From: Hofstenia miamia
Lineage: Eukaryota; Xenacoelomorpha; Acoela
Direction of reading: 5' to 3'
Assembly: GCA_004352715.1 (NCBI GenBank)
Contig: SCFE01000111.1
Coordinates: 564,580-628,579, forward strand
DNA: 64,000 bases
The notes under the pieces are model-generated. The model was not told where the DNA came from. It searched no databases and saw only the letters and a program-made list of their open reading frames with translations. This document shows positions 12,279 to 25,228 of this stretch, piece by piece. A program made the position numbers and the translations under genes. How positions within the stretch are numbered: the first letter of the stretch is position 1; each line of letters opens with the position of its first letter.

Positions 12279-12828
12279 NNNNNNNNNNNNNNNNNNNNNN
12301 NNNNNNNNNNNNNNNNNNNNNNNNNNNNNNNNNNNNNNNNNNNNNNNNNNNNNNNNNNNNNNNNNNNNNNNNNNNNNNNNNNNNNNNNNNNNNNNNNNNN
12401 NNNNNNNNNNNNNNNNNNNNNNNNNNNNNNNNNNNNNNNNNNNNNNNNNNNNNNNNNNNNNNNNNNNNNNNNNNNNNNNNNNNNNNNNNNNNNNNNNNNN
12501 NNNNNNNNNNNNNNNNNNNNNNNNNNNNNNNNNNNNNNNNNNNNNNNNNNNNNNNNNNNNNNNNNNNNNNNNNNNNNNNNNNNNNNNNNNNNNNNNNNNN
12601 NNNNNNNNNNNNNNNNNNNNNNNNNNNNNNNNNNNNNNNNNNNNNNNNNNNNNNNNNNNNNNNNNNNNNNNNNNNNNNNNNNNNNNNNNNNNNNNNNNNN
12701 NNNNNNNNNNNNNNNNNNNNNNNNNNNNNNNNNNNNNNNNNNNNNNNNNNNNNNNNNNNNNNNNNNNNNNNNNNNNNNNNNNNNNNNNNNNNNNNNNNNN
12801 NNNNNNNNNNNNNNNNNNNNNNNNNNNN

Positions 12829-12858
<30 letters not shown>
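12247..12858. repeat. (TA)n tract containing a 550-N gap
   Basis: A (TA)n run at 12,247-12,278, then N from 12,279 to 12,828, then (TA)n again to 12,858. Open frames reported across the N block have no meaning. The gap probably marks a microsatellite the assembler could not cross. Confidence 0.95.
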
Positions 12859-12861
<3 letters not shown>

Positions 12862-13666
12862 CAGTTTGACCACAATTAAGCACGCACCCTCTTATTTAGC
12901 ACCAACCCGGACTTGCCGTCCAAATAGCCTGCACGAAACGATTTCTAGTTAAAAATTACGCCACCCCATGTACCAATGACATAAATGAACTCGAATTTAG
13001 CGCCATTACAAATAATCAAGCAGATTTTATGAACTATATTATATTGCATTGTTTTATTTGCCATTCTGAACAGTGTTTCGGAAATATTTATTGCTGAAAA
13101 TGCATCTAAAATGAAGCAGTAAAAAACAACTGATTTCTTATCATTAAGAGGGCTGATATACTTTTAATAGGACCAAACGGTTTTAAAGATTTTCAAAAAA
13201 ATTTCGTCAAGCGTATTATTAGATTTACAAATCTGGCGCTAGAGCCATGAACACATCGATTGGGGAAAATGTTTGAATGTCATTTTGAAAATTTGTACTA
13301 AACTGTGGTTTTTGGTTATAAGTTATAATCATTTTTTCAAGAAACAAAACCAATTTGAAGAATTTCCTGGGCAGTTTAAAGTCAAAATAATACCTTTGTC
13401 TTTATTATTTCTTAAATTTTACTACATGTAATAATACACACACACATATATATATACAGGGTCAGGCAAATTAATTGAATCACCGTATAGAATTTATATA
13501 ATGTATGCATATGTTAATTATAAGCCAATCACATTAGACCNATAGTCATACATTTAATAATCTAACATGTACAGCTATAATATGCTCAACCCCGATTTAT
13601 CACCTACCCACTCAGCGCCAAAAATTGTTTTTGTACAAAGAGTGGCGCTAAATAGGGGTTACACTG
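12862..13666. mobile_element. Pogo/Tigger-like non-autonomous DNA transposon
   Basis: The ends are inverted: CAGTTTGACCACAATTAAGC at 12,862 and, on the other strand, CAGTGTAACCCCTATTTAGC at 13,666. Most positions match, and both ends are flanked by TA (12,860-12,861 and 13,667-13,668), the target of the Tc1/mariner superfamily. CAGT starts are typical of pogo/Tigger elements. No transposase frame is visible inside. A second TIR-like fragment (13,457) and a single N (13,541) lie within, so the element has been disrupted. Confidence 0.5.
13457..13492 (+). mobile_element. Solo terminus of a Tc1/mariner-like element
   Basis: CAGGGTCAGGCAAATTAATT at 13,457 is preceded by TA. It resembles the terminus of the complete mariner-like element at 28,752 (CAGGGTGAACCTGAATTAAC). 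No matching opposite end was found before the single N at 13,541, so this is a fragment, nested in the pogo-like element. Confidence 0.4.
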
Positions 13667-16600
13667 TATTAGGGTGGTCCTTATAGGAGGCAAAAAAATA
13701 TTTTCAACATACCTTGTCTCTCACAACCTAAAAAATTTCTCCACTTAGAAAAAATATATGCAAGCTTTTCAAATAATTTGAAATTTATTTAAGGTATGCT
13801 CAAATCAAATATATCTATGTATTATAAAAATTAATTCAATGTACAAACCTAACTCTATGTATATCTGAAAGTAAGGAAATTTCCAATCGGGCTTTGGACA
13901 AATCGACTCAACTTATTTGAATAGTGAGGTGCATTAACCTAAACTGTTGTCTAGCTACTTTTAGCCAGACCTGGCAAAATTTGTCTATTTCTAACATAAA
14001 AGCTTTTATGAAAACAGGTTGTCAAAAAATCACCCTTTTAATAACATAATAAAATAATGATGGCTATGTAAACTAAAGGAATCCGAAAAAATTAGCAGAC
14101 AGAATAAAAATGGAGCAGCCAATGAAAATGGATTAAATTAAAAAACGTTTCCTAGTACAGCATAGCAGTATGGGCGCTAATGTTGTTGCTGTTATTAGCA
14201 GACGTTTGAGAATTCTTCTCATGCCATCTTGATGAAATTGAATAATTTGTTGAAATTAAATAAATTTTTGTTGAAAAGGAAATGTAATTCCCAAAAGTGA
14301 CATCTTCTTCTAAGGCTCATTTTCACCACAATAATCGAAACAAAAGACAATTAGTCTAAGTGCAACTGCTAAGAGAATGTCAATGACGGTGTCCTAGATA
14401 TTCTCACTAACTTAAAAAGCCAATCAACGACTGCATAAAGCGACGTAGATTTATAGTTGGAATATTAATAAAATAAAACAATTACAGAAAATGTTTTCAA
14501 TATAAATTAGATAATTTTACATTGTATTTCACGACACGACAGCCTTTTCAATTTTCGCCAACACTAGTATAGTAAACAATTACACTAATAGTAAGTGGTA
14601 TTTATATATAGTTCAAATAAGGTCGTTATGTCATTACTGGCTGCGATAAGAACCATTTCCGCAATTAAAAAACATTGAATTCAATACACCGTAAATATCT
14701 GATTCTATTTTAACCTCCTCTCACTAAGTCTCAACATCTTGATCTCTGTTTTTCCCATAATAAATAAAAACTCAATTAAACTCAGTGCTGCTTTCAGTTA
14801 TGTTCTTAAGAAAGTTCAACATAATTTTATCTATTAATTAATATAAAAGGCAAAAACCGAGTTTTGTCATTGCTACATATGTGTACAATTGAACCATAAT
14901 TTAGCTATATGGTATAATTCGTTTTTATCAGTACTCATCTAGATATTTTTAGTAAATAAGTTTGTTAATGGATTTTGAGCATTTTTTCATGCGATAGAAA
15001 TTTAATGTGGATTAAAAAGTACTGGCCATATGCCTTTGATTTACGAATACTTAGAAGTCATCGAAAATTTCTTAGGTAATTCGTGACGTTTTTCACGAAA
15101 AATTCATTGATAATTGTTCACTAAATCAATATTTATTCAGAACAATTTTTGGATTAACTTGGAATTATTTTTTAACATTAAAAGGAAATTTTCATCTTAA
15201 AACGCATTTTCAATTGACTTTGAGATGATATATTATGGCTTTAATACTGTTTTGCGAATGATAACACGGCATATTAAATGTTTTCCAAAAATTTAAAGTT
15301 CAAATATATACTTCACAGAAATTTTTTTGAAAATCTAAGCCCTGATTTAGAACAAGCATATATAAATTTCTAATAATCAAATTGCCTTTATACAAATTTA
15401 ATTTTCAAGCAATGGAGAGGAGTTAATTGGCTTTTGGGCTCGATATTGGTAGGGTAGACACAGGGGCTCAGTTAACGGGGAAAGTAGCAAAATCACCATT
15501 TAACAGATGTTGCGATACATTCATTTAATTTTCCATTCATTGTCTAAATTTACAATACAGTAAGTCTATCTCTTTAACGTTTCGTGACTGTTTAGGGTGT
15601 AATTGCACCCCAAGCAAACTTTACATAAATATTTCTTGCAAAATATTGCAGTTACACAAATGAAATTCAATGACTTTTCAATGAACAAAGAAGAAACCTT
15701 TCAAATGGAAAAAAAATTTTCCGGTTCAATTTGCATAAAGTATTCTCTTGCGAAAATTTATACTTCCGACTGTTTGATTTACAAAAATTACTAACAAAAT
15801 TATCAACATACATATATAGGAATGTATTTATATTGATATATACATTATATATACAAATAAATAAACAAGTATATATATATATATATTCACTCATTTATTA
15901 ATGCTCTACATGACTAGGTATGTTTGGGCTTAGTTGCATTGAAACAATTTATGTACTTGCAAATGCTATAAATTTGGAAATCTCCAGCTAAAAAGCACCA
16001 TTCCTATTACAATGTCATTTCGATACATAACATGCACTGAAAAAGATCCTTTGTGCAGTGATATATCTGAGTGTGAAACCGCCGAAAAAAAATAATGAGT
16101 CTTCAATAATATATTTTGGAAAGGGAAGAAATGTTACTGGTGATAATTTCCTTTAGTGGAAAACTTTGCAACTGCTTATCTGCAAATTTGACAACTTATA
16201 TTGGCACAATTCGATAAAATCGACTAGAAATTCCTGATGCTGCAAAGGGTATTCATGGAAAAATATGAGTTTATTCACGGCAATATACCTCAAATAGTTT
16301 AAAATTATGTTCTTGTTGGAACAGGGTATTAAAACCAGTTATCCTTGCCTCTTCAATGCATCAATTCCAAAATAATATCATATTGAGAGGATATTGTTCA
16401 ACTTTACAGCTCAAGAAAAAATGTTCTTGATAACATTGACTATGTCTATGTAATTGTGTCCAATAAACTCATGAATGCCCAAAGCGATGAAATGATGATC
16501 ATTACACACTTAACAAGGAATTGGGATGCAAACTTTGTAGTGATTTAATTGAACTTAGACTGCAATGTCAAATTTGTTGTGAAAGAAAACATTCAGTAAT

Positions 16601-17213
16601 TGGAAATTACATGTAAACATCTACTTCAGCAGATTAAAGCAAATCTGTTCAATCTATATAAGAAATTGTAGATATTGCTCTAGAATTCACCACAGAAATG
16701 CAAAAAAGCTTATGTTTACTGTTTAAGGCTCATATACTCTGATCATGAATTACAAATTTTAGATTGTGATCAATGGAAACAAAATCAACCTAAACTTTAA
16801 AGTTATTGCAAGATCTTGCAAATTCTGGTCTAAAGCTTCAAAGCAAATTTTAAGTGTTGCTAAAATACTAAAAAATTTTTGGTTGAATTTATAAAGTAGA
16901 ACACTGTAACAAATAAGTTGGTTCATTTTGTTTCAACAACAAACACGATCTGTACAACTACCACTTTGCATGTTAGACAGCAAATTGAAAAAAACCTTTT
17001 TTCAAAATATGAACTTTTTTTAATTCGTAATTGAAATGTTCATCAAAAAGTATGTTAATTAGCATGAAAGTTTTCCAAATTAATACTTTAAAGGACCAAT
17101 CTAACATTAATTAAAGTATGCGTTAAAGAATTACTATAAAATTTGCAAATAAATTTTGGTTTCAAATCCATGGGAAATGAATAAATTGTTTACAATTACA
17201 TGTACGTATGCAA
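13667..17213. other. AT-rich non-coding stretch left of the palindrome
   Basis: No supported gene. Frames of 63-75 codons near 15,603-15,894 overlap a (TA)-rich microsatellite at 15,836-15,887 and look random. A stretch at 16,300-16,700 has scattered protein-like words but no continuous frame or recognisable domain. Confidence 0.45.
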
Positions 17214-17248
<35 letters not shown>

Positions 17249-17260
17249 ATATATTATATA
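17214..17260. repeat. (TA)n tract at outer end of left palindrome arm
   Basis: Nearly pure TA with two single-base interruptions (TATTAT). It sits exactly where the left arm begins and corresponds to the (TA)n tract at the outer end of the right arm (about 61,783-61,850). Confidence 0.9.
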
Positions 17261-20200
17261 ATTTGGCTGGTAACACAACTTAACTTGATAGGTAACTATA
17301 GAACAGGACAACTAAAGTAAATTAAACTCAACAATCAAATAACGTACTATTTTAGATAGCAAAGCAAGGGAGCCGAACAAATTAAATTTCAATTAAATAA
17401 TTAATTTTTTTATAAACAATCAATTAAATTAATTATTCTATTCAAAACATCAATTAAATTCAATTAATTTTTGACGGGATAGCATAGAATTGAATTGAAT
17501 TCTTTTTTTTGATACCGTACATTTAGCTTGAGATAAGTTTGTTTCGTAACATTTAATTTATGAATGAATGGAGGTAAGTTAAATAAATTATTTTACTTTA
17601 GAAAAGAAACAATTCACCAGATCAGATGTGGGGAGGACGGATTTAATACTAAATTCAGTTCATTCTTTTCTTTTCTTTACGATAAGTAAAGCAATATAGT
17701 ATATTTTAGTTTTTTTTTGTTGTCTTGTCAAGTAAAAAGACAAGAAATGAATTGTTTTGTTAAACAGAACAAGTCAGGCCAGTTTTCCTTGATTGTCGAG
17801 ATGGCCGGCTCGAATTGATTTGAATGAAAAAAATCAAAATCAGACCAGAAATAATTTGCCATGTCCTATTAATCCAATATAATATCATAACAGAATGACC
17901 GGACCTCTCCTATACTCATTTCATTGCGTTGGAGGGGTTGCTGAATTGAATTGAATTTCATATGATGTGTTCGCAACTCAAATATATCTTATCCTTTTCT
18001 TTGAATGGTCAGGAAATCTATTAAACCCGTAGAACTTGAGTTATCTGTATTGTACGATATTTTATTTTTTTTTATTTCAATTTATTTGTCAATTCAATCA
18101 ATTCATTTTTTATTGGAAGTCAAGTAATTTAATTAAATGAATTGCAATCCAATCCAATTAATTTAATTTCAATCCATTTTTTTTTATCCTGCAGCGATGG
18201 TTTTTAGGCCAATACTATGAAAACTGAACTCGTCTGTTGACTGGTATAGTATTGTAATTTATTAAATAAAATAGAAACCATACCTTTTTTTTTACTTGGA
18301 ATAGCAAAGTAAAAGTAGTGTAGTTAATTTAGATACAAATCATTTTCATTAAATTAACATTACTTTCCAAACTGAGGTGAGATAAGAAAATGAAATGCAA
18401 TGGCTTATGGTATGGAATAAAATTAGCATACCTAACTAACTCACTTCTATCATATTCTATTATATAAAATAATTTATTTTGACTTTAATTTAGCTTTCCT
18501 TACTATATGTTTTGTTTGTTTAAGATATCTTTTCTTTTTCATTTCCATTCCTCTTACTTTATTTCGCTAAGCTAGCATCGCATGGTTAGTTAAATTGAAT
18601 TGTACTTTGCTTTCCTTTTTATTTTTTTTAGCTGAGAAAAATATAAACTAAAATAAATTTAATTTGATTATTTTATTTAAAGTAAATCAAATCAGTTTGA
18701 TAAGATTAATTTAATTGTGGGGATGGAATGGTTAATTTAATTTCAATTTAAACTAAACTGCAAAGGAAATCAAATCAAAATTAATTAAATTTCCTAAAAA
18801 AGGGAGGTTGTGAATTGGATATTAAAATGTACTGTGCACAACTCAAGGTGGCTTGCCTTTTACTTAAAGGAAAGGAAAAAAGAAAATGAATTGTGTGGAG
18901 AAGGAAAAATCGAATGAAGCCAAGCTTACATTATATTTTAATTTGATCAGAAAAAATTCATATTTAATTTACTTATCAATAAATTAAATTTACGTGGCAT
19001 GGGTCGAGCAATGCATTTTTTATTTTAGTATTGAAGGGTTTCCTATTTTTTTTATATTTTTTTTATTTTGATTTTAACAAGAGTGTAATGTGAAAGGAAG
19101 GCAAGCATAAAATCAAATCAAATAATTAGAGAATACATTTTGCAGTATAGTGTATTGTTTGATTGATTTGCTCGACACAAAACAGAAACTTAACTTGGCT
19201 CGGTATCAAATAGATCAGCAATAAATTAACAGGGTAGGGAACTTCTCGAGCAGATAAGATATTGCGACTAGGGCAAAATAAAATATTTATTTTATTTTAT
19301 TTAAATTAATAGGAAAAGCAGGCCGGGTAATTTTATTAATTTTTCTATCCATTGAATTTAGAATTGAATTTTTATTTTATTCCTGCCCTGCCTTGTTTAA
19401 TAAAAAAATAGGTTAGGTTTGAAATGTAAGGTGTTATATTACAAAAAAATGAAGTGAAGTGATTATATTACATGATGAAATAATTTCATTTTATTCTATT
19501 ATATTGAAACGAATTTCATTCCTTTCCTTTTCTTTTTTAAAGTTAAATTTCAATTCCATTAAATAAATTATTAGATAAATTTAATTTGTATTAAACTAGT
19601 CTCGCACAAAACAATTCAAATTGTTTTCATTGTATTAGTATCGTAACCAAACCAAATTTATTTTTTTATTTTTTTTTTGTTTCGAGTTGAATATCAAACA
19701 ATTTAATTTCCTGTCTTAAATCAAATTTGATTTGATTAAATCAAAATAAATGAATTGCTTTTATTTTTTCGCTTCGCCCTGTATTTCACTTCTTTGTTTA
19801 GATTTTATTCATTCCTTCACTTAACTTTCTGTAAATGAACGGAACGGAAGGCAACGCAACTTTGCTTTCATTTAATTTTTTCATTACATCACATTCTATT
19901 TTTTACTTGTCTTATTTAATTTACATTTTTTTGATTTGTTTTATTTTTTTAGTTTATTTTATATTTCTTAACCTAACTTAAAAAAAAGTTACATTATTCC
20001 AACCCATTTCAAAAAATATAGTGCAGGGTGGGATACCATTGCAATTTTATTTTTTACTTAACTGAATTAAAATATAAAAAAAATTTCTATTTTACATCCT
20101 AAGATTTTAATAGATCAGTTTTCTGTCTTGCCTACTCAAATCTGACCTATATTTTTTAGCTAAACATGATATGATATGGAAAAGAAACCGGTCCAATCCG

Positions 20201-20665
20201 CCCCGATATGACCTAATGAGATGAGTTAACGAAACGAAATTACTTAGCTTGCCTCGCCTCGGCAAGTCTTTTATTTAGGCTCGGTTCAGTTCAGTTTTTT
20301 TTTTTTTAAAAATAATGTGCTGTGAATTGATTGCATTCCATTCATTTTATTTAATAAACATAACTAAAATAAAATTATAAGAAATGAGAATTGAATTAAA
20401 AGAAGCTAGGCTTGGGTTGGTTTTATATTCAATTCTCTTCTCATGCTAGGCTTGGCTTGGTTACATAATATCCCTAATTTAAATCGATTCGAGTTAATTT
20501 ACTTATTTTATTTAAGTTACGTTCCTTTATTATTTTAATTAAATGCTAGAATTATCGTCTTTTACGATCCTGTTCTAGTCTTGTGCGTAGCTATTCTATT
20601 TTGCGCGGCTGTCTTTTTTATATTTCGAGACGACCTTGCGTCCCACGCTGATGCTTTTAAATAGC
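17261..20665. other. Corrupted outer segment of left arm
   Basis: This part aligns end to end with the reverse complement of about 58,395-61,780, at a similar length, but with frequent substitutions and indels. By eye roughly a quarter of positions differ. Differences favour homopolymers and simple words such as GAATTGAATT and a run of about 13 T at 20,295. The right copy keeps a 109-codon frame (60,989-61,318) that is broken here, so the right copy is the better version. Divergence stops abruptly near 20,665. This looks like unpolished long-read sequence rather than natural divergence. Confidence 0.8.
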
Positions 20666-22983
20666 GACTATTTGTTAAATGCAACTTATATCGCGTTCGC
20701 AGCTATTATTAGTACCCATTAGACGTCTATTTACTAAGGAAAACAGTTAAGCTTTGCTTCATTATTCGTCAATTAATTTAGGAAGCGCCTCTCAAAATTT
20801 ATATGCCGCACTTCCGTTGTTTTTCTATTTTTGCAATTATCAATAACATAGAATGTCTATATTTAACTTAGTACCAATTTCGATCTTGGCTTGATTATTA
20901 AAATTTTTAATCAGAAGCATGCACTTTATATTGTTATTGTCACATTTACCATCTCACTTTGAAATGCATTGGATTGCTTCCAGATAAGTGTATTCTATAA
21001 CGTTTTTTTCCTGTTTTATTATGTTGATTATTAGATTAATATGCTAATGGCTTATTAAATCCTCCTGTTTTAGCATTACATCTTAGTTAATGTATTAAAG
21101 AATATGCAAGGTTAGTTACCATGGTTGTAATGTTTATACACACTTTGCTTAAGACACGTTTAAGACAGCGTGATATAGCAATGTTGTTGACAGTAGGGTG
21201 CGGTGATTGGCTTGTTGACGGGTACCATTGATGAAATTCTTTCTATATCAGATAAATTTGTAGCAAATTTAGCCCAGGCCGAATTTTAATTTGAGAAACG
21301 TCATTGCGAATTGGAAAAGTTCAAAAATTTAAGTTTTTCAAATATGATTTGGTTTCTTTTTTTATAAATGTTACAATGGTTTTTGTTTCAATTGTTTAAA
21401 TTTTTTTTGCTGAAACTTTGATTTTTTTGCAACTTTGGCCGTTATGTAGTAAGAACAATTACTTGTAGTACTATTTTGATCCATTGTTATTGTATTTTTT
21501 GCGAAGCATTTAACTTCAAAAACACTGCAGTCTACCCTTGAATGTCGGCCTAGGGATTAGGTATATAGATTATTTTTAAGAATTAAAAGCTCCGAAAGTC
21601 TCTGCTAATTGCTTTCACACGTCTTTGCTGAAATCGTATGTCCGAATCATTTATGATTCACGACTCAAAAAAAATTAAGTTGCCTCTTTCAAATGTTTTA
21701 CAAACTTCATTGTAAGAAAGTCAATGTTTTTGTTGAAGCTTATTTCCCCTTTCATTCAAAATCCAGCTGAATTTATTCTCGCATTGACGCATTTGTTAAT
21801 TTAATCGAATTCGAACACGGTCCTCATTTAATTCGAAATTTCATTCTTATTTCACCACATTTCCACCACTCCCCCTGTTACTTCAAAGCAGTGCCTACAT
21901 AAATGTTTCACTTTGATTTGTAAATGTTCTATCTTTTTAATGCATATATTATGTAAATGCAATTAATCAACATAAACGAAAATTCCTCATTAAAGAAATC
22001 TAATACTATTTTTAATTAGAATTTGAATTTTTCGTCGTAAAATCCTCATCACCGTTTGTAGATTTGTTTTCTGTTAATTAGTTTTAAAATTTTTGAAGTA
22101 CACGACGGGCATTTTTACAGATATTTATTGATTTATTTCTGTATTGTTTTGTAGTGCTTAACATGTAATTTATGTTGAGAGACATTGCTAAGACAGTAAA
22201 GTGATATTCACATCTTATAATTGCAAGAATGAGAACGCATACCTTTGTATAAACACCTAAATCAATAATTATTCGCAATTTGCTTCTGTTAGATCTACGA
22301 ATAATCATTGATAGTGACACATGTCTATGACATTGTGAGGTTTTATCTCACATAAAGCTTGGAAATTAGATGCAAAACTAGTTTATTCATGTCATGTAGC
22401 ATATTTCAGTCATACTCTTTTTAACAGTCTTTGATTCATTCTTGCATTTACACCTCCAATGCAACTTCTTTAATATATTGTATGTATGTGAATGTATATC
22501 AAATCTTTAAGTTTGTATGGATTCATGTTTCAAAGGTGTTCTTTGCGGACCAGTGCTCTCCATTTATCAGCTTTAGACAAGTTATATAGACTTCGGTCAT
22601 TCTAAGTTTCCACAAGGTCAGTGATTAGAAACATGGGCTCTTAGAATAATTCGCAAACTCTTGGTTTTGTTATACATGCATCTTGACCCAGATTAACCAC
22701 CTATTTCTTTTGCTATTAAATGTACTATTTACGATGAATATTTCCTAAGATTTGATTATAATACTCGCAATGGTTTCTTAAAATTCAATTAAAGCTAATC
22801 ATTTTACCTTAACAATCCAAAATAAATTAATTCATATAGATGTGTATGTCTATTTTATTGTTATACTACCAACAGAAAATAATTTACTTCCTCTCACTTC
22901 TTATTAACATCACACCTCTATTTAAAGGAACAGTATTTAATGAACGCAGCGCAATTCAATGAAAATAACAAAATCAATTTTTT
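20666..22983. other. Non-coding stretch, clean part of left arm
   Basis: No supported gene. The 78-codon minus frame at 22,084-22,320 lacks motifs. A small hairpin (TGTGAG / CTCACA, 7-nt loop) lies at about 22,334-22,352. The mirror is about 56,068-58,394. Confidence 0.45.
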
Positions 22984-23277
22984 TCATTTAATGGGGTTTG
23001 TCGACTGTTTAGCTGTAGAATTCTTCCATAGATTCACTATCTCGCCTATAAGATCGGGTAACTCGTAGATCTGCAATTGTCCATGTTTGTCCGTACAGCA
23101 GTCGCAACTGACAAAGTGCTCCATGTGACGAAATACTTTGTCTTGAAATTTGCACACCTGTTCTATGTAGTTGTTGGCGCTGCTTAGGATAGGATTTACC
23201 CATATCACTTTGTCTGCTTCTCGCCTGGTGTACTTTCTTAGTAGCGGCTTGAAGTCTTCTTCCAAATGCTCATTAGC
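22984..23277 (-). CDS. Terminal coding exon of an unidentified gene (left copy)
   Basis: A minus-strand exon opens after an acceptor (GTATTTAG) and runs 97 codons to TGA. It is Glu/Lys rich at the start (EEDFKPLLRKYTRREADKV) and helical in the middle (NNYIEQVCKFQDKVFRHMEH). A compact cysteine cluster follows (C58, C60 and C61 in SCDCCTDKHG), then ELPDLIGEIVNLW. The balanced composition and higher GC mark it as genuinely coding. An AATAAA-type signal follows on the same strand about 125 nt past the stop. The family is not recognised. The cysteines could bind metal or form disulphides, but three alone do not define a known finger. The right copy (55,774-56,067) is identical. Confidence 0.65.
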   Translation of the reverse strand, partial: ANEHLEEDFKPLLRKYTRREADKVIWVNPILSSANNYIEQVCKFQDKVFRHMEHFVSCDCCTDKHGQLQIYELPDLIGEIVNLWKNSTAKQSTNPIK

Positions 23278-24486
23278 CTAAATACATAGTTTATTTCAGA
23301 GAATTATATCCAATTTGATCTACATAATTTTCTACAATCTTTAATACCATTGTTACATAATATTGATGACATTTATTGTTATTTGTGTTTTGTTTGTAAA
23401 GTCGCAAAATTCTCAGACATCTTGTTTCACTTTATTCTCATTATTCTAAATGAAATATTTTTTCTTTGATTATCTTTTTTGAAATTCTTCCTAAAATATA
23501 AATTTTTTACAAGGTAATTATATATTCAGAAATTTTGAGCTGTGTCTTCACCAAAATGTCAATTCCGATTATCTATGCTTGATTTGGAATTCGTAAATTG
23601 CAACAATAGAATTTAACGTAATTTAGCACATGATTTTTACAATAATAGCTTTTAGATTAAAATTTCATTGCTTTTTAATAGAAAGCAGATGAGAAGCTTG
23701 GGTATAGGTTAACCCTAATCCACAAACATGTCACTTGTATGTAATATAAATATTGCAAAACTCAGGCTGTAAACGATGCACTTTTAGCATGCCCATTTTC
23801 CAGGGTATCCAAATGGATGCCTCTTTTAGATAATACTTATTTTACGTATTTTATCTGGATTGAAAAATTCGCGACTTTTAAGGAATTTCAAAATGTTCAG
23901 AATGAAATTTGATTCTAAAGAAATCTCAATATAAAAGCCGAAAAGTAAGTTTGACAAACTTTAACTAAAATGATGGTGGCACTAAAACAAAACAAAAATC
24001 AATGTCATTGTAAAGCACATCATTGTATATTTTGATTGAATATTTGTAAATTGTACATCATTGTACATTTGAATTTTTAAAATTTTGAAATTTGCATATT
24101 TCACGAATTTTATTTCTTCCTGGAAGAAATTCTCGAAAAATGTTTTTGTGTAGCATGCTCTAATCGAACGCTTTTAGCTTTATTTTATTTGAACGTAGAA
24201 AGTTGAGATGAGCTACCCAATTCAAAAGTTTATCTTTGTCTTATACTTTTCGCAGAGAGTGCTGAATTTGTGTGTTATAGAGTAGATAGTTTTTTTACAC
24301 ATTTTCTTAATGCAGGATGTTAGTTGGTTTGTAATTTAAAAAACAATCTTATTTCTTAATGCGTGAAAAGCATTCCACCTTGCTGATGTGGTTGTTAATT
24401 CAAAATGCTTTTGTTACTGTAATGCATAATTTCTTTAAAATATTAAATTTTTTTCACACGTTCGTTTTGATGTCTACGCAAATTTA
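23278..24486. other. Probable intron or intergenic stretch
   Basis: No open frame of note. It lies between two minus-strand coding segments that may belong to one gene. The mirror is 54,565-55,773. Confidence 0.35.
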
Positions 24487-24633
24487 TCATCCTTCTTTTA
24501 TTTGTTCTTGAGGAAAGTAGGCTTTCTGATGCTGCTGTTGTAACGCCCTCGCCTTCGACATTTGCTTTCTCTTTACACGAATTTCGTCATCAACAATTAG
24601 CATGCAATAGACTAATCTTACAATTTCAGCATT
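24487..24633 (-). CDS. Coding-like exon rich in Lys and Gln (left copy)
   Basis: After an acceptor-like CAATTAG the minus strand is open for 48 codons to TGA. The second half (DDEIRVKRKQMSKARALQQQ, then HQKAYFPQEQ) has strong coding character: charged, Gln rich and probably helical. The first half (NAEIVRLVYCMLIV) is hydrophobic. An alternative acceptor (GATTAG) lies 16 nt inside. It lies on the same strand as, and upstream of, the CxCC exon, but it ends in its own stop. It is therefore either an alternative last exon, the end of another transcript, or part of a broken gene. The family is not recognised. Confidence 0.45.
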   Translation of the reverse strand, partial: NAEIVRLVYCMLIVDDEIRVKRKQMSKARALQQQHQKAYFPQEQIKEG

Positions 24634-25228
24634 CTAATTGAGTTTGAAGGTTAGACATCTAATTTTAACAATCCATTTCTTCCTAACAATTAGCAAGCGT
24701 CATCGACTGAATCAACTCAATGTTTTCTTTCATTATTGAAATTATATCTTCTTTTAAATGTTTCTCATCTACTTTTTAACTTTTTCCTCTCATTTTCTAC
24801 AAATATTTTATGCAAGTTTTCATCAATTTTTCAACATTTATTTCTAATTAAATATTTGGCTCTATATAGTGTTAATAAGCCCGTTTTGGCTTTAAATCTG
24901 CTTTGAGCTGAGAATATGACTTGTAGACAATGGTTTTAGAAAAAAGTTTTTTATAAAATAATTTTTACTAATGATTTATCATTTGTCAATGAAGTATTTA
25001 ATTTTCAGTTTTGAAGCAATTAATTATTGGCTTATGAATTGTTGACATTTTCTCCTGCCATCTGTAGTGATTTCTTAAAAAGCACTTAAAAATTCTTTGT
25101 TAGAGGTGTTCGAGTAAACTCTTTGAAACATAAGAAGTCTGTTTCCAAAATAATTGCTCACATTTCACTGCTTTCATTTACGATGTCACAGGGATCTCTC
25201 ATGTTCTTTATGAAAACACTTACTTCGN

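Noticed and set aside
12241-12866. Fold-back at the 12.2-kb TA tract like those at 39.5 and 61.8 kb
   Set aside because: Flanks share only about six complementary bases (CTGTAT / ATACAG), which chance explains.
12196-12883. Frames of 205-225 codons across the N gap
   Set aside because: They consist of TA-repeat Ile-Tyr and unknown bases; they only reflect the gap.
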